In this document: in pieces, positions 44,402 to 54,774 of the stretch
Layout: each line of letters starts with the position of its first letter
Numbering within the stretch: position 1 is the first letter of the stretch
NCBI RefSeq assembly: GCF_002860365.1
Contig: NZ_NMWT01000028.1
Location: 124,001-188,000, forward strand
Direction of reading: 5' to 3'
Origin: Bifidobacterium parmae
GTDB lineage: Bacteria; Actinomycetota; Actinomycetes; Actinomycetales; Bifidobacteriaceae
DNA length: 64,000 bases
The notes under the pieces: generated by a model
Seen by the model: the letters and a program-made list of their open reading frames with translations, nothing else
The model's database searches: none
Told to the model about the DNA's origin: nothing
Made by a program: the position numbers and the translations under genes

Positions 44402-45018
44402 TGCTCGTCGCATTGGACGACCTCGACCGCGAGACCGCCGTCGCCGCCGTGCGCACGCTGGAGGTCGAACTGTTCGGCAACCACGCGTGGAGCGAGAACG
44501 CGGTGAGACAGGAGCTCGACGCGCCCGCACGCGTCTACGTGTTCGACTGCGAACGCGAGGAAGGCGACGGCGAAACCGGCGACGGGGGAGAAGGCGCCGT
44601 GCCGGGTCCCGACGGCTGCGTGCCGGGCACGGTGCGCGGATTCGCCGGATACTGGTACGACGGCGAGGACGCGGAGATCATGGACATCGGCGTCGCACAC
44701 CGCTACCAGCGCCGCGGACTCGCCGCGCGCATGCTCACCTGGCTGATCGGCCACGCGCGCGAACAGGGCGCGCGGCGCATGCTGCTCGAAGTCGCCGTGA
44801 ACAACAATCCCGCCATCGCGCTGTACCGACGGTTCGGGTTCGAGCGCATCGGACTGCGCAGACGCTACTACCAGCCGGAAGGCATCGACGCGTACGTGAT
44901 GGCGCTGGAACTAAGCCCACGCGTCGTCGGATTCGCGGGAGCCGACGATCGGACGGTGGATGCCGCGGATACGGCGGACGAACAGGACACGAACGAAGGA
45001 ACGGAGAAGACGCGATGA
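44401..45018 (+). CDS. rimI: Ribosomal protein S18-alanine N-acetyltransferase-like GNAT
   Basis: 205 residues, longer than RimI (148). The GNAT core contains IMDIGVAHRYQRRGLAARML (acetyl-CoA loop RRGLA) and VAVNNNPAIALYRRFGFERIGLRRRYY, a RimI hallmark. An acidic insert (about 55-75) and a polar C-terminal tail extend it. It acetylates the N-terminus of S18 by inference from gene order with tsaB and tsaD. It overlaps tsaD by four bases. Confidence 0.88.
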   Translation: MLVALDDLDRETAVAAVRTLEVELFGNHAWSENAVRQELDAPARVYVFDCEREEGDGETGDGGEGAVPGPDGCVPGTVRGFAGYWYDGEDAEIMDIGVAHRYQRRGLAARMLTWLIGHAREQGARRMLLEVAVNNNPAIALYRRFGFERIGLRRRYYQPEGIDAYVMALELSPRVVGFAGADDRTVDAADTADEQDTNEGTEKTR

Positions 45019-46058
45019 GCGAACCGATCGTACTGGGCATCGAATCCACCTGCGACGAGACGGCGGCCGCCATCGTCCAAGGGCGCACGCTGCGCTCCAA
45101 CGTGGTCGCCTCCTCGATGGAGGAGCACGCGCGCTACGGCGGCGTCATCCCCGAAATCGCGTCGCGCGCGCACGCCGAAGCGTTCGTGCCGTGCGTGTCC
45201 AAGGCATTGGCCGATGCCGACCTCGAACTGTCCGACGTGGACGCGATCGCCGTGTCCGCGGGCCCCGGACTCGCCGGCTGCCTCGCCGTCGGCGTCTCCG
45301 GCGCGAAGGCCCTCGCCTGGGCGAGCGGCAAACCGCTGTACGGCATCAACCACGTGATCGGGCACATCGCCGTCACCCAGCTCCAGTTCGGGCCGTTCCC
45401 CAAGGACACGCTCGCGCTCATCGTCTCCGGCGGCCACACGTCGCTGCTGCACGTCGAGGACGTGGCGCGGCACATCGACGTGGTCGGCACGACGCTCGAC
45501 GACGCGGCAGGGGAGTGCTTCGACAAGGTGGCGCGCCTGCTCGGCTTCCCCTACCCGGGAGGCCCGCACATCGACCGTCACGCGCAACACGGCGACCCGC
45601 ATGCGATCCGCGTGCCGCAGGGGCTCACGCAAGGCAAGGCCGGCGCGAAGCACCCGTACGACTTCAGCTTCTCCGGCGTGAAGACCGCCGTCGCCCGTTG
45701 GGTGGAGGGGGAGCAGGCCGCGGGGCGTGAGATCCCCGTCGACGACGTGTGCGCCTCGCTCGCCGACTCGGTGGCCACCGTGCTCGCGAAAAAGGCGATG
45801 CGCGGCTGCCGCCAGTACGATTCCGACACGCTGATCGTGGGCGGCGGATTCTCCGCCAACTCGCAGTTGCGCGCGAAACTGCTCGAATTCGGACGCTCCA
45901 ACGGCGTCGACGTGCGCATCCCGGAGCTGAAGCTGTGCACCGACAACGGCGCGATGGTGGCGATGCTCGGCGTGAACCTCGTCGAAGCCGGGGTCGCTCC
46001 CAGCGTGCCCGATTTCGCCATCGACTCGGCCATGCCGCTCACCAAAGTGGTGATGTAG
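45015..46058 (+). CDS. tsaD: tRNA N6-threonylcarbamoyladenosine transferase
   Basis: 347 residues. VLGIESTCDETAAAIV opens the Kae1/TsaD fold. HAEAF and the iron-binding HVIGHIAVT (His-x3-His, about 112-116) are present, as is VSGGHTSLLHV and LDDAAGECFDKVARLLG. It transfers the threonylcarbamoyl group to A37. It ends at 46058, 134 bp before the tRNA-Asn cluster, whose products need t6A. Confidence 0.97.
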   Translation: MSEPIVLGIESTCDETAAAIVQGRTLRSNVVASSMEEHARYGGVIPEIASRAHAEAFVPCVSKALADADLELSDVDAIAVSAGPGLAGCLAVGVSGAKALAWASGKPLYGINHVIGHIAVTQLQFGPFPKDTLALIVSGGHTSLLHVEDVARHIDVVGTTLDDAAGECFDKVARLLGFPYPGGPHIDRHAQHGDPHAIRVPQGLTQGKAGAKHPYDFSFSGVKTAVARWVEGEQAAGREIPVDDVCASLADSVATVLAKKAMRGCRQYDSDTLIVGGGFSANSQLRAKLLEFGRSNGVDVRIPELKLCTDNGAMVAMLGVNLVEAGVAPSVPDFAIDSAMPLTKVVM

Positions 46059-46107
46059 GTGCGACGGCGCGACTCGGCATGGCGCTGCGATGACGCGACA
46101 CGCCGAG

Positions 46108-46136
46108 TTGCGCTATCAGGAACCGGCGCGTATATT
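46108..46136 (+). promoter_or_regulatory. Promoter of the tRNA-Asn cluster
   Basis: TTGCGC (46108-46113), a 17-bp spacer and TATATT (46131-46136). The first tRNA begins 57 bp beyond the -10, so a leader is expected to be cut off. Confidence 0.7.
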
Positions 46137-46192
46137 CATCACTCGTTGCGAACGCGCCCGGTTGCGGCTGGGAGCGGTTCATAACTGAATAT

Positions 46193-46265
<73 letters not shown>

Positions 46266-46314
46266 CTTCACCCCGGAAGGGCCCCGGCCCGGACGGGACG
46301 TGATAACTGAATAT

Positions 46315-46387
<73 letters not shown>

Positions 46388-46436
46388 CTTCACCCCGGAA
46401 GGGCCCCGGCCCGGACGGGACGTGATAACTGAATAT

Positions 46437-46509
<73 letters not shown>

Positions 46510-46517
46510 CTTTGACG

Positions 46518-46547
46518 GAAAGCCTCAGGTTCATGCCTGAGGCTTTC
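46518..46547 (+). terminator. Terminator of the tRNA-Asn cluster
   Basis: Perfect 12-bp arms GAAAGCCTCAGG and CCTGAGGCTTTC around TTCATG. Short and strong, directly after copy 3. Confidence 0.85.
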
Positions 46548-46681
46548 TGCATGTCGAAACCGAGGTGACAACGTAGCCGCAACCTTGGCACAACGGATTC
46601 GGCGCGTCAGCCACGGCAACGCCGCGGGCGGCGGTACCATCGAAGACGAACGGGAACGATCACGGCGAGGAGGCCGTCATC

Positions 46682-46873
46682 ATGGACGTGAGGATACTGA
46701 AAATCGAACGAGGCGTGTTCGCCGTGCTCCACAACGGAAGCGGGGCCGGCACCGTACGCAAGCAGACCGTCGGTCTGAAACGCATGTGGCTGGCGGATGG
46801 CGCCAACGGCGCACAAGGCGTGTTCCCCTCGAAGAAGAAGACCGCGTCCCAGTGGCTCGTGCAGCGCGCCTGA
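46682..46873 (+). CDS. Small hypothetical protein (63 aa)
   Basis: 63 residues with AGGAGG about nine bases before the ATG. The chain starts with short strands (DVRILKIERGVFAVLHN), has a basic middle (RKQTVGLKRMWL) and a Lys-rich end (PSKKKTASQWLVQRA). No family recognised. It lies between the tRNA cluster and thrS, on its own. The ribosome site is the main support. Confidence 0.5.
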   Translation: MDVRILKIERGVFAVLHNGSGAGTVRKQTVGLKRMWLADGANGAQGVFPSKKKTASQWLVQRA

Positions 46874-47040
46874 CGGCGTCGGACCGCATACACCTGCCGT
46901 ACGGCCCGGGTTCACCTATGCGTTCGTCTGGTGAACGCGGCTTGCGCATGTCGTCTCGCCGCCCTACAGTGTGCAACTGTTGATTACACGTCCAGGCCTG
47001 CACATTGGTAACGCGGACCCAGATAGCAAAGGACACCATC

Positions 47041-49092
47041 ATGGCGCAAAGCTCCATCTCCATCACAGTCAACGGCGAAGCGAAGGAGGTGGAAGCAACC
47101 ACCACCGGCGTCGAACTCTTCGCGGACGACAAGAACATCATCGCCGTGCGTCTCAACGGCGAACTGCGTGACCTGTACACGCCGCTGAACGACGGCGACT
47201 CCGTCGAATCCGTCGCGCTCGACTCCGAGGACGGCCTCGGCATCATGCGTCACTCCGCCACGCACGTCATGGCGCAGGCGGTGCAGGAACTGTTCCCGAA
47301 CGCCAAGCTCGGCGTCGGCCCGATCATCAAGGACGGCTTCTACTACGACTTCCAGGTCGACCAGCCGTTCACGCCGGACGATCTCAAGCAGATCGAAAAG
47401 CACATGCAGCGCATCATCAAGTCGTCCCAGTCCTTCCGCCGCCGCGTCGTGACCGAGGAGGAGGCCCTCGCCGAAGAGGCCGACCAGCCGTTCAAGATCG
47501 AGCTGATCCAGGACAAGGAAGCGCACCTCGACCCGTCCACCGCCACCGAGATCTCCGGCAAGGAGCTCAGCTTCTACGACAACGTCGACCGCGACGGCAA
47601 CGTCGTGTGGAAGGACCTGTGCCGCGGACCGCACCTGCCGAACACCCGCTTCATCAAGGCGTTCAAGATCGAGCGTTCCGCCGCCGCCTACTGGCGCGGC
47701 AGCGAGAAGAACCCGACCATGCAGCGCATCTACGGCACCGCCTGGGCCTCCAAGGAGGACCTCAAGGCCTACCAGACCCGTCTCGAGGAGGCCGCCAAGC
47801 GCGATCACCGCAAGCTCGGCGCCGAAATGGACCTGTTCTCCTTCCCGGAGGAGATCGGACCGGGCCTCGCCGTGTTCCACCCGAAGGGCGCCGCCGTCAT
47901 CAACGCGATGGAGGACTACTCCCGCGAGATGCACCGCAAGCACCACTACAGCTTCGTGCAGACCCCGCACATCACCAAGGGCGGCCTGTACGAGACCTCC
48001 GGCCACCTGCACTGGTACAAGGACGGCATGTACCCGCCGATGCACCTCGACGAGGAGCGCGACGCGGACGGCAACATCACCAAGCCGGGCGCCGACTACT
48101 ACCTCAAGCCGATGAACTGCCCGATGCACAACCTGATCTTCAAGTCGCGCCAGCGCTCCTACCGCGAGCTGCCGCTGCGCCTCTTCGAGTTCGGCACCGT
48201 GTACCGCTACGAGAAGTCCGGCGAGGTCCACGGCCTGACCCGCGTGCGCGGCCTCACCCAGGACGACTCCCACATCTACTGCACCCGCGAGCAGATGAAG
48301 GACGAGCTGACCAGCCTGCTCACCTTCGTGCTGAACCTGCTCAAGGACTTCGGCCTGTCCGACTTCTACCTGGAGCTGTCCACCAAGGATCCGGACAAGT
48401 ACGTCGGCTCCGACGAGATCTGGGAGGAGGCGACCAACACGTTGCGCGAGGTCGCCGAGGCGTCCCACCTCGACCTCGTGGCCGATCCGGGCGGCGCCGC
48501 CTTCTACGGCCCGAAGATCTCCGTGCAGGCGCGCGACGCGATCGGCCGCACCTGGCAGGTGTCGACCATCCAGCTCGACTTCAACCTGCCCGAGCGCTTC
48601 AAGCTCGAGTACATCGCGAAGGACGGCACGCACCAGCGTCCGGTGATGATCCACCGCGCGCTGTTCGGCTCCATCGAGCGCTTCTTCGCCGTGCTGCTCG
48701 AGCACTACGCGGGCGCGTTCCCGGCGTGGCTCGCCCCGGTGCAGGTGCTCGGCGTGCCCGTCGCCGACGAGTTCGCCCCGCATCTCGCCGGCTTCGTCAA
48801 GAGCCTCGAGGACGAGATGGTCCGCTGCGAGATCGACTACTCCGACGATCGTTTCGGCAAGAAGATCCGCAACGCCTCCAAGTCCAAGGTGCCGTTCATC
48901 CTCATCGTCGGCGAGGAGGACATGAACAACAACGCGGTGAGCTTCCGCTTCCGCGACGGCAGCCAGCTCAACGGCGTCCCGGTGGACGAGGCGCGCGCCG
49001 AGATCCTCAAGGTGATCGCCAAGCGCGTCCAGGTCAACTCCGCCGACGACTTCAAGGCCGCCGTGGCCGAGGAGCCCGTCGAAGCCGAGTGA
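47041..49092 (+). CDS. thrS: Threonyl-tRNA synthetase
   Basis: 683 residues. An N-terminal TGS domain ([20 protein letters not shown]) is followed by the editing domain with [15 protein letters not shown] (about 77-91) and HxxxH pieces. The class II catalytic core contains [11 protein letters not shown] (motif 1/zinc region), [14 protein letters not shown] (motif 2) and the C-terminal anticodon domain. Charges tRNA-Thr. No T-box features recognised upstream. The TGS start was fixed at ATG 47041. Confidence 0.97.
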   Translation: MAQSSISITVNGEAKEVEATTTGVELFADDKNIIAVRLNGELRDLYTPLNDGDSVESVALDSEDGLGIMRHSATHVMAQAVQELFPNAKLGVGPIIKDGFYYDFQVDQPFTPDDLKQIEKHMQRIIKSSQSFRRRVVTEEEALAEEADQPFKIELIQDKEAHLDPSTATEISGKELSFYDNVDRDGNVVWKDLCRGPHLPNTRFIKAFKIERSAAAYWRGSEKNPTMQRIYGTAWASKEDLKAYQTRLEEAAKRDHRKLGAEMDLFSFPEEIGPGLAVFHPKGAAVINAMEDYSREMHRKHHYSFVQTPHITKGGLYETSGHLHWYKDGMYPPMHLDEERDADGNITKPGADYYLKPMNCPMHNLIFKSRQRSYRELPLRLFEFGTVYRYEKSGEVHGLTRVRGLTQDDSHIYCTREQMKDELTSLLTFVLNLLKDFGLSDFYLELSTKDPDKYVGSDEIWEEATNTLREVAEASHLDLVADPGGAAFYGPKISVQARDAIGRTWQVSTIQLDFNLPERFKLEYIAKDGTHQRPVMIHRALFGSIERFFAVLLEHYAGAFPAWLAPVQVLGVPVADEFAPHLAGFVKSLEDEMVRCEIDYSDDRFGKKIRNASKSKVPFILIVGEEDMNNNAVSFRFRDGSQLNGVPVDEARAEILKVIAKRVQVNSADDFKAAVAEEPVEAE

Positions 49093-49221
49093 TCCGCCGC
49101 CGATCCGCCACGGTCCGGCCGGGATGTGGACGCCATGTCCCGGCCGGTCCGTGTTGTCGGCTTAACGCCATACAATCGTTTCGTTTGTCAGATATCCGTC
49201 TCATAACCTGCTAGGAGCATT

Positions 49222-49977
49222 ATGTCAGGTCATTCCAAGTGGGCGACCACCAAGCACAAGAAGGCCGCCATCGACGCCAAGCGCGGCAAGCTCTTCGCCA
49301 AGCTCATCAAGAACATCGAGATCGCGGCCCGCATGGGCGGCGGCGACCCGGACGGCAACCCGTCCCTGTACGACGCCATCTACAAGGCCAAGAAGGCCTC
49401 CATGCCCGCCGACAACATCAAGCGCGCCGTCAAGCGCGGCTCCGGTGAAGAGGCCGGCGGCGCCAACTACGAGGACATCGTCTACGAGGGCTACGCCCCC
49501 GCCGGCGTCGGCCTCATCATCGAGTGCCTGACCGACAACCGCAACCGTGCGGCCGCCGAGGTCCGCTCCACCCTGACCAAGGGCAACGGCTCCCTGGCCA
49601 CCTCCGGCTCCGTGTCCTTCAACTTCGAGCGCAAGGGCCAGATCGTGGTCCCGTCCGAGGGCGTGGACTTCGACAAGCTGTTCGAGGCCGCCGCCGAGGC
49701 CGGCGCCGAGGACGTGCAGGACGACGGCGAGGTCTTCACCGTCGTCACCGACCCGTCCGACGTGCACACCGTGCGTCAGGCTCTGGTCGACGCCGGTTTC
49801 GAGTACGATTCCGCCGATCTGGTCATGGCCCCGAAGAACGAGGTCGAGCTCTCCCTCGAGGACGCCCGCAAGGTCTCCAACCTGATCGACAAGCTCGATG
49901 ACCTCGACGACGTGCAGAACATCTACTCCAACTGGACCGCCTCCGACGAGGTCATGGCCCAGCTGGACGAGGAGTAG
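49222..49977 (+). CDS. YebC/PmpR family DNA-binding regulatory protein
   Basis: 251 residues, typical. Starts [20 protein letters not shown], the family's N-terminal hallmark, followed by [20 protein letters not shown] and [17 protein letters not shown]. Known members are transcription regulators or translation helpers. AGGAG lies five bases ahead. It is directly upstream of ruvC, the conserved order. Confidence 0.96.
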   Translation: MSGHSKWATTKHKKAAIDAKRGKLFAKLIKNIEIAARMGGGDPDGNPSLYDAIYKAKKASMPADNIKRAVKRGSGEEAGGANYEDIVYEGYAPAGVGLIIECLTDNRNRAAAEVRSTLTKGNGSLATSGSVSFNFERKGQIVVPSEGVDFDKLFEAAAEAGAEDVQDDGEVFTVVTDPSDVHTVRQALVDAGFEYDSADLVMAPKNEVELSLEDARKVSNLIDKLDDLDDVQNIYSNWTASDEVMAQLDEE

Positions 49978-49984
49978 TCCGCAC

Positions 49985-50569
49985 GTGATCATCCTTGGCG
50001 TCGACCCCGGGCTCACGCGCTGCGGGGTCGGCGTGATCGAAGCCGGCGCCCACCGCCGGCTTTCGTTTATCCACGTGGACGTCGTGCGTTCCTCGCCGGA
50101 CATGTCGCAGGATCTGCGACTGCTCGCCATCTACAACGGGCTGGTCGAGAAGATCGAGACGTACGCGCCCGACACCGTCTCCATCGAGCGCGTGTTCGCC
50201 CAGTCGAACCGCAACACGGTGCTCGGCACCGCGCAGGCGGCCGGTCTCGCGATGCTCGCCGCCGCCCAGCGCAACATCCCCGTGGCCCTGCACACGCCGA
50301 CCGAGGCGAAGCTCGCCATCACCGGCAACGGCCACGCGCAGAAGATCCAGATCGAGCGCATGGTGACGCGCATCCTCAATCTCAACACGATGCCGACGCC
50401 GGCCGACGCCGCCGACGCGCTGGCGCTGGCGATCTGCCACGCGCTGCGCCCGGCGGGCGCGCTGCAGGGCGGCGAACGCGAGGAGCATCTCACCCCGGCG
50501 CAACGCCAGTGGGCGGAGGCGTCCAAGAAGGCGACGAAACGCCGGTTCAACGCCGACCGCGGCATGTGA
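49985..50569 (+). CDS. ruvC: Crossover junction endodeoxyribonuclease RuvC
   Basis: 194 residues from GTG 49985. [18 protein letters not shown] carries the first catalytic Asp; [22 protein letters not shown] the catalytic Glu; and [14 protein letters not shown] the final Asp pair. It cuts Holliday junctions. GAGGAG precedes the start by ten bases. It overlaps nothing but follows yebC by 7 bp, so they are cotranscribed; it has no LexA box of its own in the gap. Confidence 0.96.
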   Translation: MIILGVDPGLTRCGVGVIEAGAHRRLSFIHVDVVRSSPDMSQDLRLLAIYNGLVEKIETYAPDTVSIERVFAQSNRNTVLGTAQAAGLAMLAAAQRNIPVALHTPTEAKLAITGNGHAQKIQIERMVTRILNLNTMPTPADAADALALAICHALRPAGALQGGEREEHLTPAQRQWAEASKKATKRRFNADRGM

Positions 50570-50630
50570 CCGGAACATGCGACCAAGGCATGCGCCCGGG
50601 TCGCGTCATCGCGCATGATGGTGTACACTG

Positions 50631-50646
50631 TCGAACAGCTGTTCGA
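50631..50646 (+). promoter_or_regulatory. LexA (SOS) box upstream of ruvA
   Basis: TCGAACAGCTGTTCGA is a perfect match to the actinobacterial SOS box TCGAAC-N4-GTTCGA. It lies two bases past a TACACT -10 box (50624-50629) and 12 bases before the GTG of ruvA, so LexA would block ruvAB transcription. Confidence 0.92.
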
Positions 50647-50657
50647 AAGGAGTCGCC

Positions 50658-51281
50658 GTGATTGGTTCGTTGACAGGCATGGTCGAGACGGTCGACGCCT
50701 CGTCCGCGCTCATCGAGGTCGGGGGAGTCGGGTACGAGGTGCGCATGCCCTCCGCCGACCTGTCGCGTGTGCACGGCGGCATGGAGACGCGCGTATACAC
50801 GTATCTCAACGTCTCGCAGGACGCCATCACCCTGTACGGGTTCCTCGAACCGGCGGCGAAGCGCACGTTCCTGCAGCTGCTCAAGGTCTCCGGCATCGGC
50901 CCGAAGGTGGCGCTGTCGCTGCTGTCCACGCTGAACCCGAACCAGCTCGCCAAGGCCGTGGCCGACAACGACGCCGCCGCCCTCGCCAAAGCCCCGGGAT
51001 TGGGCAAGAAGGGCGCGCAGAAGATCATCCTCGAACTCAAGGGTTCGATCAACCTCGAAGACATCGAATCCGGGGCCGCGGCCGTCACCACGGCCCAGCC
51101 GGAGGACAAGGGCTCGCTGCAGGTCGTCGAGGGGCTCATCTCGCTCGGCTGGCGGCAGCAGGACGCCGAACACGCCGTGCACGAGGCGTGCGCGGCCAAC
51201 GGCATCGCCACGCCGCTCGCCGCGGAGGACGTGCCGCGCGTGCTCAAGCTCGCGTTGAACTCCCTGGACCGCGGCATCTGA
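50658..51281 (+). CDS. ruvA: Holliday junction branch migration protein RuvA
   Basis: 207 residues from GTG 50658 with AAAGGAG ahead. The N-terminal OB domain (IGSLTGMVETVDASSALIEV) is followed by helix-hairpin-helix pairs (LLKVSGIGPKVALSLLS and LAKAPGLGKKGAQKIILEL). The C-terminal domain touches RuvB. It forms the tetramer that seats the junction. A LexA box lies just upstream. Confidence 0.97.
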   Translation: MIGSLTGMVETVDASSALIEVGGVGYEVRMPSADLSRVHGGMETRVYTYLNVSQDAITLYGFLEPAAKRTFLQLLKVSGIGPKVALSLLSTLNPNQLAKAVADNDAAALAKAPGLGKKGAQKIILELKGSINLEDIESGAAAVTTAQPEDKGSLQVVEGLISLGWRQQDAEHAVHEACAANGIATPLAAEDVPRVLKLALNSLDRGI

Positions 51282-51316
51282 CATGACGACGCATGACGAA
51301 GGACGGAGGTGAACGG

Positions 51317-52399
51317 ATGAACGAACCCTACATCAGCGGAACGGTTACGGAAGGCAACGAGAACATCGGCGCGAACGAGGAGTCGCTGCGCATGGTCTCC
51401 TCCCAGCCGGTCGGCAACGAGCCGGTGAGCGACGAGGAGCTGCGCCCGCACATCCTCGACGGGTTCATCGGCCAGCCCAGGCTCAAGGCGCAGCTCCAGC
51501 TGTTCCTCGACGCGGCGCGCAAACGCGAGGTGCCGCCGGACCATATCCTGCTCGCCGGCCCTCCCGGCCTCGGCAAGACCACGTTGGCGATGATCGTCGC
51601 CAACGAGCTCGGCGTGCCGATCCGCATCACGTCGGGCCCCGCCATCCAGCATGCGGGCGATCTCGCCTCGATCCTCAGCTCGCTTGACGCGGGGGAGGTG
51701 CTGTTCGTCGACGAGGTGCATCGTCTGCCGCGCGCCGCCGAGGAGCTCCTGTACATCGCGATGGAGGATTTCCGCGTCGACGTGATGGTCGGCAAGGGCC
51801 CCGGCGCGTCCTCCATCCCGCTCACCCTGCCGCGGTTCACGATGATCGGCGCGACCACGCGCGAAGGCATGCTGCCCTCGCCGCTGCGCGCGCGTTTCGG
51901 CTTCACCGCGCATCTCGACTTCTATCCCGTCGACGAGCTGGAGAAGCTCGTCGAACGCTCCGCCACCGTGCTCGGTCTCGCGTTGGAGGAGGGGGCGGCG
52001 CATCAGCTCGCCCTGCGCTCCCGCGGCACGCCGCGTATCGCGAACCGTCTGCTGCGCCGCGTACGCGACTGGGTGATCGTCCACGATCTGCCGTCGGCGG
52101 GACCGGACGACGTCAAGGAGGCGCTGGCCCTCTACCAGATCGACGCCGAGGGATTGGACCGTCTCGACATCGCCGTGCTCAACGCGATCGTTCGCAACTT
52201 CAACGGCGGCCCCGTGGGTCTCAACACCCTGTCCGCCATGGTGGGCGAGGAGTCGGAGACCGTGGAGACCGTGTGCGAGCCGTATCTGGTGCGCGAGGGC
52301 TTCCTCGTGCGCACGCCGAAAGGCCGCGTGGCCACGCAGAAGGCGTGGGACCATCTCGGCATACGGCCGAAAGATGATGTTGTCAACAAGCTTTTCTAG
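51317..52399 (+). CDS. ruvB: Holliday junction branch migration ATPase RuvB
   Basis: 360 residues. Walker [14 protein letters not shown] (about 83-95), Walker [12 protein letters not shown], sensor [12 protein letters not shown] and the arginine-finger region [10 protein letters not shown]. The C-terminal winged helix holds ARNP-like [18 protein letters not shown]+ motor for RuvA. The ribosome site is GGAGGTG. It lies 35 bp after ruvA. Confidence 0.98.
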   Translation: MNEPYISGTVTEGNENIGANEESLRMVSSQPVGNEPVSDEELRPHILDGFIGQPRLKAQLQLFLDAARKREVPPDHILLAGPPGLGKTTLAMIVANELGVPIRITSGPAIQHAGDLASILSSLDAGEVLFVDEVHRLPRAAEELLYIAMEDFRVDVMVGKGPGASSIPLTLPRFTMIGATTREGMLPSPLRARFGFTAHLDFYPVDELEKLVERSATVLGLALEEGAAHQLALRSRGTPRIANRLLRRVRDWVIVHDLPSAGPDDVKEALALYQIDAEGLDRLDIAVLNAIVRNFNGGPVGLNTLSAMVGEESETVETVCEPYLVREGFLVRTPKGRVATQKAWDHLGIRPKDDVVNKLF

Positions 52400-52447
52400 A
52401 CTTCAGAAGTTGGACTAGTCGTTTCCGATCGGAAGGAATTCCCCTCA

Positions 52448-52894
52448 ATGGATGCCAATATGCTTTTCATCGTCGTGCTCGTCGTGGTCATGGGCGGCAT
52501 GATGTGGTTCCAGTCCAAGAAGAACAAGGAACGCCAGCAGCAGGTCAAGGACTTCCGCGCCAACCTCAAGCCCGGCACCGAGGTCATCACCATCGGCCAG
52601 ATCATCGGCAAGGTCGTGTCCGTGGACGAGCAGTACGAGGAGATCGTCATCGATTCCGAAGGCTCCCTGCTGCGCTTCTCCTTCAGCGGCATCGCCAAGG
52701 AGTACGAGCGTCCCGCCTTCGTCTCCGACGACGAGGTGGATGAGAACGGCAACCCGCTGCCTCAGGACGACGCCGCCGACGGCGCCGCCGACGACGAGGC
52801 CCAGGTGGACGTCGACGCGTCCGTCGCGCAGAACAACGCCGAGGCCGAAACCGCCGAAGCGGAGCAGACCGACGACGGGAAGAAGGCCGAGTGA
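52448..52894 (+). CDS. yajC: Preprotein translocase subunit YajC
   Basis: 148 residues. One N-terminal membrane helix (MLFIVVLVVVMGGMMWF) is followed by KKNKERQQQVKDFRANLKPGTEVITIGQIIGKVVSVD, the YajC core, then a long acidic tail. Normally it works with SecDF; no secD or secF is present between it and apt, unlike in other actinobacteria. AAGGA is about 12 bases ahead, a wide spacing. Confidence 0.92.
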   Translation: MDANMLFIVVLVVVMGGMMWFQSKKNKERQQQVKDFRANLKPGTEVITIGQIIGKVVSVDEQYEEIVIDSEGSLLRFSFSGIAKEYERPAFVSDDEVDENGNPLPQDDAADGAADDEAQVDVDASVAQNNAEAETAEAEQTDDGKKAE

Positions 52895-52896
52895 CC

Positions 52897-53478
52897 ATGG
52901 CCGGCAACGACATCACCATCCGCGATCTCGGCAAGGTGGGCGCCGAGGACGCCGCGTATCTGGTCTCCCTGATCCGCTCGGTCCCCGGTTTCCCGAAGGA
53001 AGGCATCATCTTCCGCGACTTCATGCCGGTGCTCGCCGACCCGCGCGGCCTCGACATCCTGCTGCGTGCGATCGAAGCCGCGCTGCCGGTCCCGGCCGAC
53101 GCGTTCGACGCGGTCGCCGGCCTCGAATCCCGCGGATTCCTGTTCGGCCCGTCCCTCGCCCACCATCTCGGCAAGGGATTCGTCGCGATCCGCAAGGCGG
53201 GCAAGCTGCCGCCGGAGACCATCGGCGAATCCTATGACCTCGAATACGGCACGGCCAGCGTCGAGATCGAGACGTCCGCCGTCAAGCCGGGGGAGCGCGT
53301 GCTCATCGTCGACGATCTGATCGCCACCGGCGGCACGGCGAAGGCCGGCGCCGACCTGATCGAGAAGGCGGGCGGCGCGATCGCCGGATTCAGCTTCGTC
53401 ATGGGCCTCGAAGGACTCGACGGGGTCGACAAGCTCGGCGACGTCCCCATCTCGACGCTCATCTCCATGCCGGCCTGA
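52897..53478 (+). CDS. apt: Adenine phosphoribosyltransferase
   Basis: 193 residues. AYLVSLIRSVPGFPKEGIIFRDF and AGLESRGFLFG are family marks. The PRPP loop is VLIVDDLIATGGTAKAGADL (about 133-152). It converts adenine and PRPP to AMP. The start at ATG 52897 lies two bases past the yajC stop; a GTG at 52891 is the alternative. Confidence 0.96.
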   Translation: MAGNDITIRDLGKVGAEDAAYLVSLIRSVPGFPKEGIIFRDFMPVLADPRGLDILLRAIEAALPVPADAFDAVAGLESRGFLFGPSLAHHLGKGFVAIRKAGKLPPETIGESYDLEYGTASVEIETSAVKPGERVLIVDDLIATGGTAKAGADLIEKAGGAIAGFSFVMGLEGLDGVDKLGDVPISTLISMPA

Positions 53479-53496
53479 ACCGGCGCAATGGTTTTC

Positions 53497-53532
53497 GGCC
53501 GCCGCCAAAGCCCCTAAGGCTTGGTGGCGGCC
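53497..53532 (+). terminator. Terminator-like hairpin between apt and sucC
   Basis: GGCCGCC and GGCGGCC outer arms with inner GCC/GGC form a long imperfect stem 18 bp after apt and 38 bp before sucC. No T run after the stem. Confidence 0.45.
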
Positions 53533-53570
53533 ATGTCAATAGTCAACAGTCACAAGCAGACGGAAGAGTC

Positions 53571-54773
53571 ATGGATCTTTACGAATACCAGGCGCGACAG
53601 CTGCTCGAAGAGCAGGGCATCCCCACTCCGAAGGCCATCTACGCGCAGAACTCCCATGAGGTCGCCGAAGCCGCCGAGCAGCTCGGCTACCCCTGCGTCG
53701 TCAAGGCGCAGGTCAAGATCGGCCACCGCGGCCAGGCCGGCGGCGTCAAGCTCGCCAAGACGCGCGACGAGGCGATCCTCGAAGCCGAGGACATCCTGCC
53801 GATGACCATCCACAAGCACAAGGTGAACGGCGTGCTCGTGGCCGAAGGCAAGAACATCCTCCACGAGTACTACGTGTCCATCTCCGTGGACCGCACCTCC
53901 CGCGACTACGACGTGCTCGCCACCGCCAACGGCGGCACCGAGGTCGAGGAGATCGCCAAGGAGCATCCGGAGGCGGTCAAGCGCCTGCACATCGAGGCCC
54001 TCGACGACTTCGACCTCGCCGCGGCCACGAAGATGGCGGAGAGCATCGGCTTCTACCATGCGGACGTCGACCAGGCCGCGCAGATCCTGCTCAAGATGTG
54101 GAAGTGCTTCAAGGAGAACGACGCGACGCTCGTCGAGATCAACCCGCTCGCCAAGATCGGCGATCCGGACGACGAATCCTCGAAGAGCCTGTGCGCGCTC
54201 GACGCGAAGATCTCCCTCGACGACAACGCCGCCTTCCGCCACGACGGCTGGAAGCGCTTCGCCGACCCGCTCGCCAACGACGAGTTCGAACGCCGCGCCA
54301 AGGACCATGGCCTGCACTACGTGCATCTCCACGGCCAGGTCGGCGTGATCGGCAACGGCGCGGGCCTCGTCATGAGCTCCCTCGACGCGGTCTCCGGCGC
54401 CGGCGAGGAGCAGGGGACCGGCATCAAGCCGGCCAACTTCCTCGACATCGGCGGCGGCGCCTCGGCCGAGGTCATGGCCGCCAGCCTCGAGATCGTCGTC
54501 TCCGACCCGCAGGTCGAATCCGTGTTCATCAACGTCTACGGCGGCATCACCTCCTGCGAGCAGGTCGCCAAGGGCATCCTCGAGGCGATCGAGACGCTCG
54601 GCGGCACCAAGCCGATCGTCGTCCGCTTCGACGGCAACGCGGCGGCCGAGGGTCTCGCCATCCTCGCCGAATCCAACAATCCGAACGTGCACGTCGCCAA
54701 GACGATGGAGGAGGCGGCTCATCAGGCCGCCCGCATCGCGGCCGACGCCATCGCAGCCAAGGAGGCCAACTGA
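53571..54773 (+). CDS. sucC: Succinate-CoA ligase beta subunit
   Basis: 400 residues. [21 protein letters not shown] opens the ATP-grasp domain; [20 protein letters not shown] and the C-terminal [16 protein letters not shown] and [16 protein letters not shown] are family marks. Makes succinyl-CoA with SucD. Bifidobacteria lack a full TCA cycle, so it probably supplies succinyl-CoA for biosynthesis. Confidence 0.97.
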   Translation: MDLYEYQARQLLEEQGIPTPKAIYAQNSHEVAEAAEQLGYPCVVKAQVKIGHRGQAGGVKLAKTRDEAILEAEDILPMTIHKHKVNGVLVAEGKNILHEYYVSISVDRTSRDYDVLATANGGTEVEEIAKEHPEAVKRLHIEALDDFDLAAATKMAESIGFYHADVDQAAQILLKMWKCFKENDATLVEINPLAKIGDPDDESSKSLCALDAKISLDDNAAFRHDGWKRFADPLANDEFERRAKDHGLHYVHLHGQVGVIGNGAGLVMSSLDAVSGAGEEQGTGIKPANFLDIGGGASAEVMAASLEIVVSDPQVESVFINVYGGITSCEQVAKGILEAIETLGGTKPIVVRFDGNAAAEGLAILAESNNPNVHVAKTMEEAAHQAARIAADAIAAKEAN

Positions 54774-54774
54774 T

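Noticed and set aside
46880-47040. T-box leader before thrS
   Set aside because: No specifier loop or GGTACC-type antiterminator could be made out; the gap is short.
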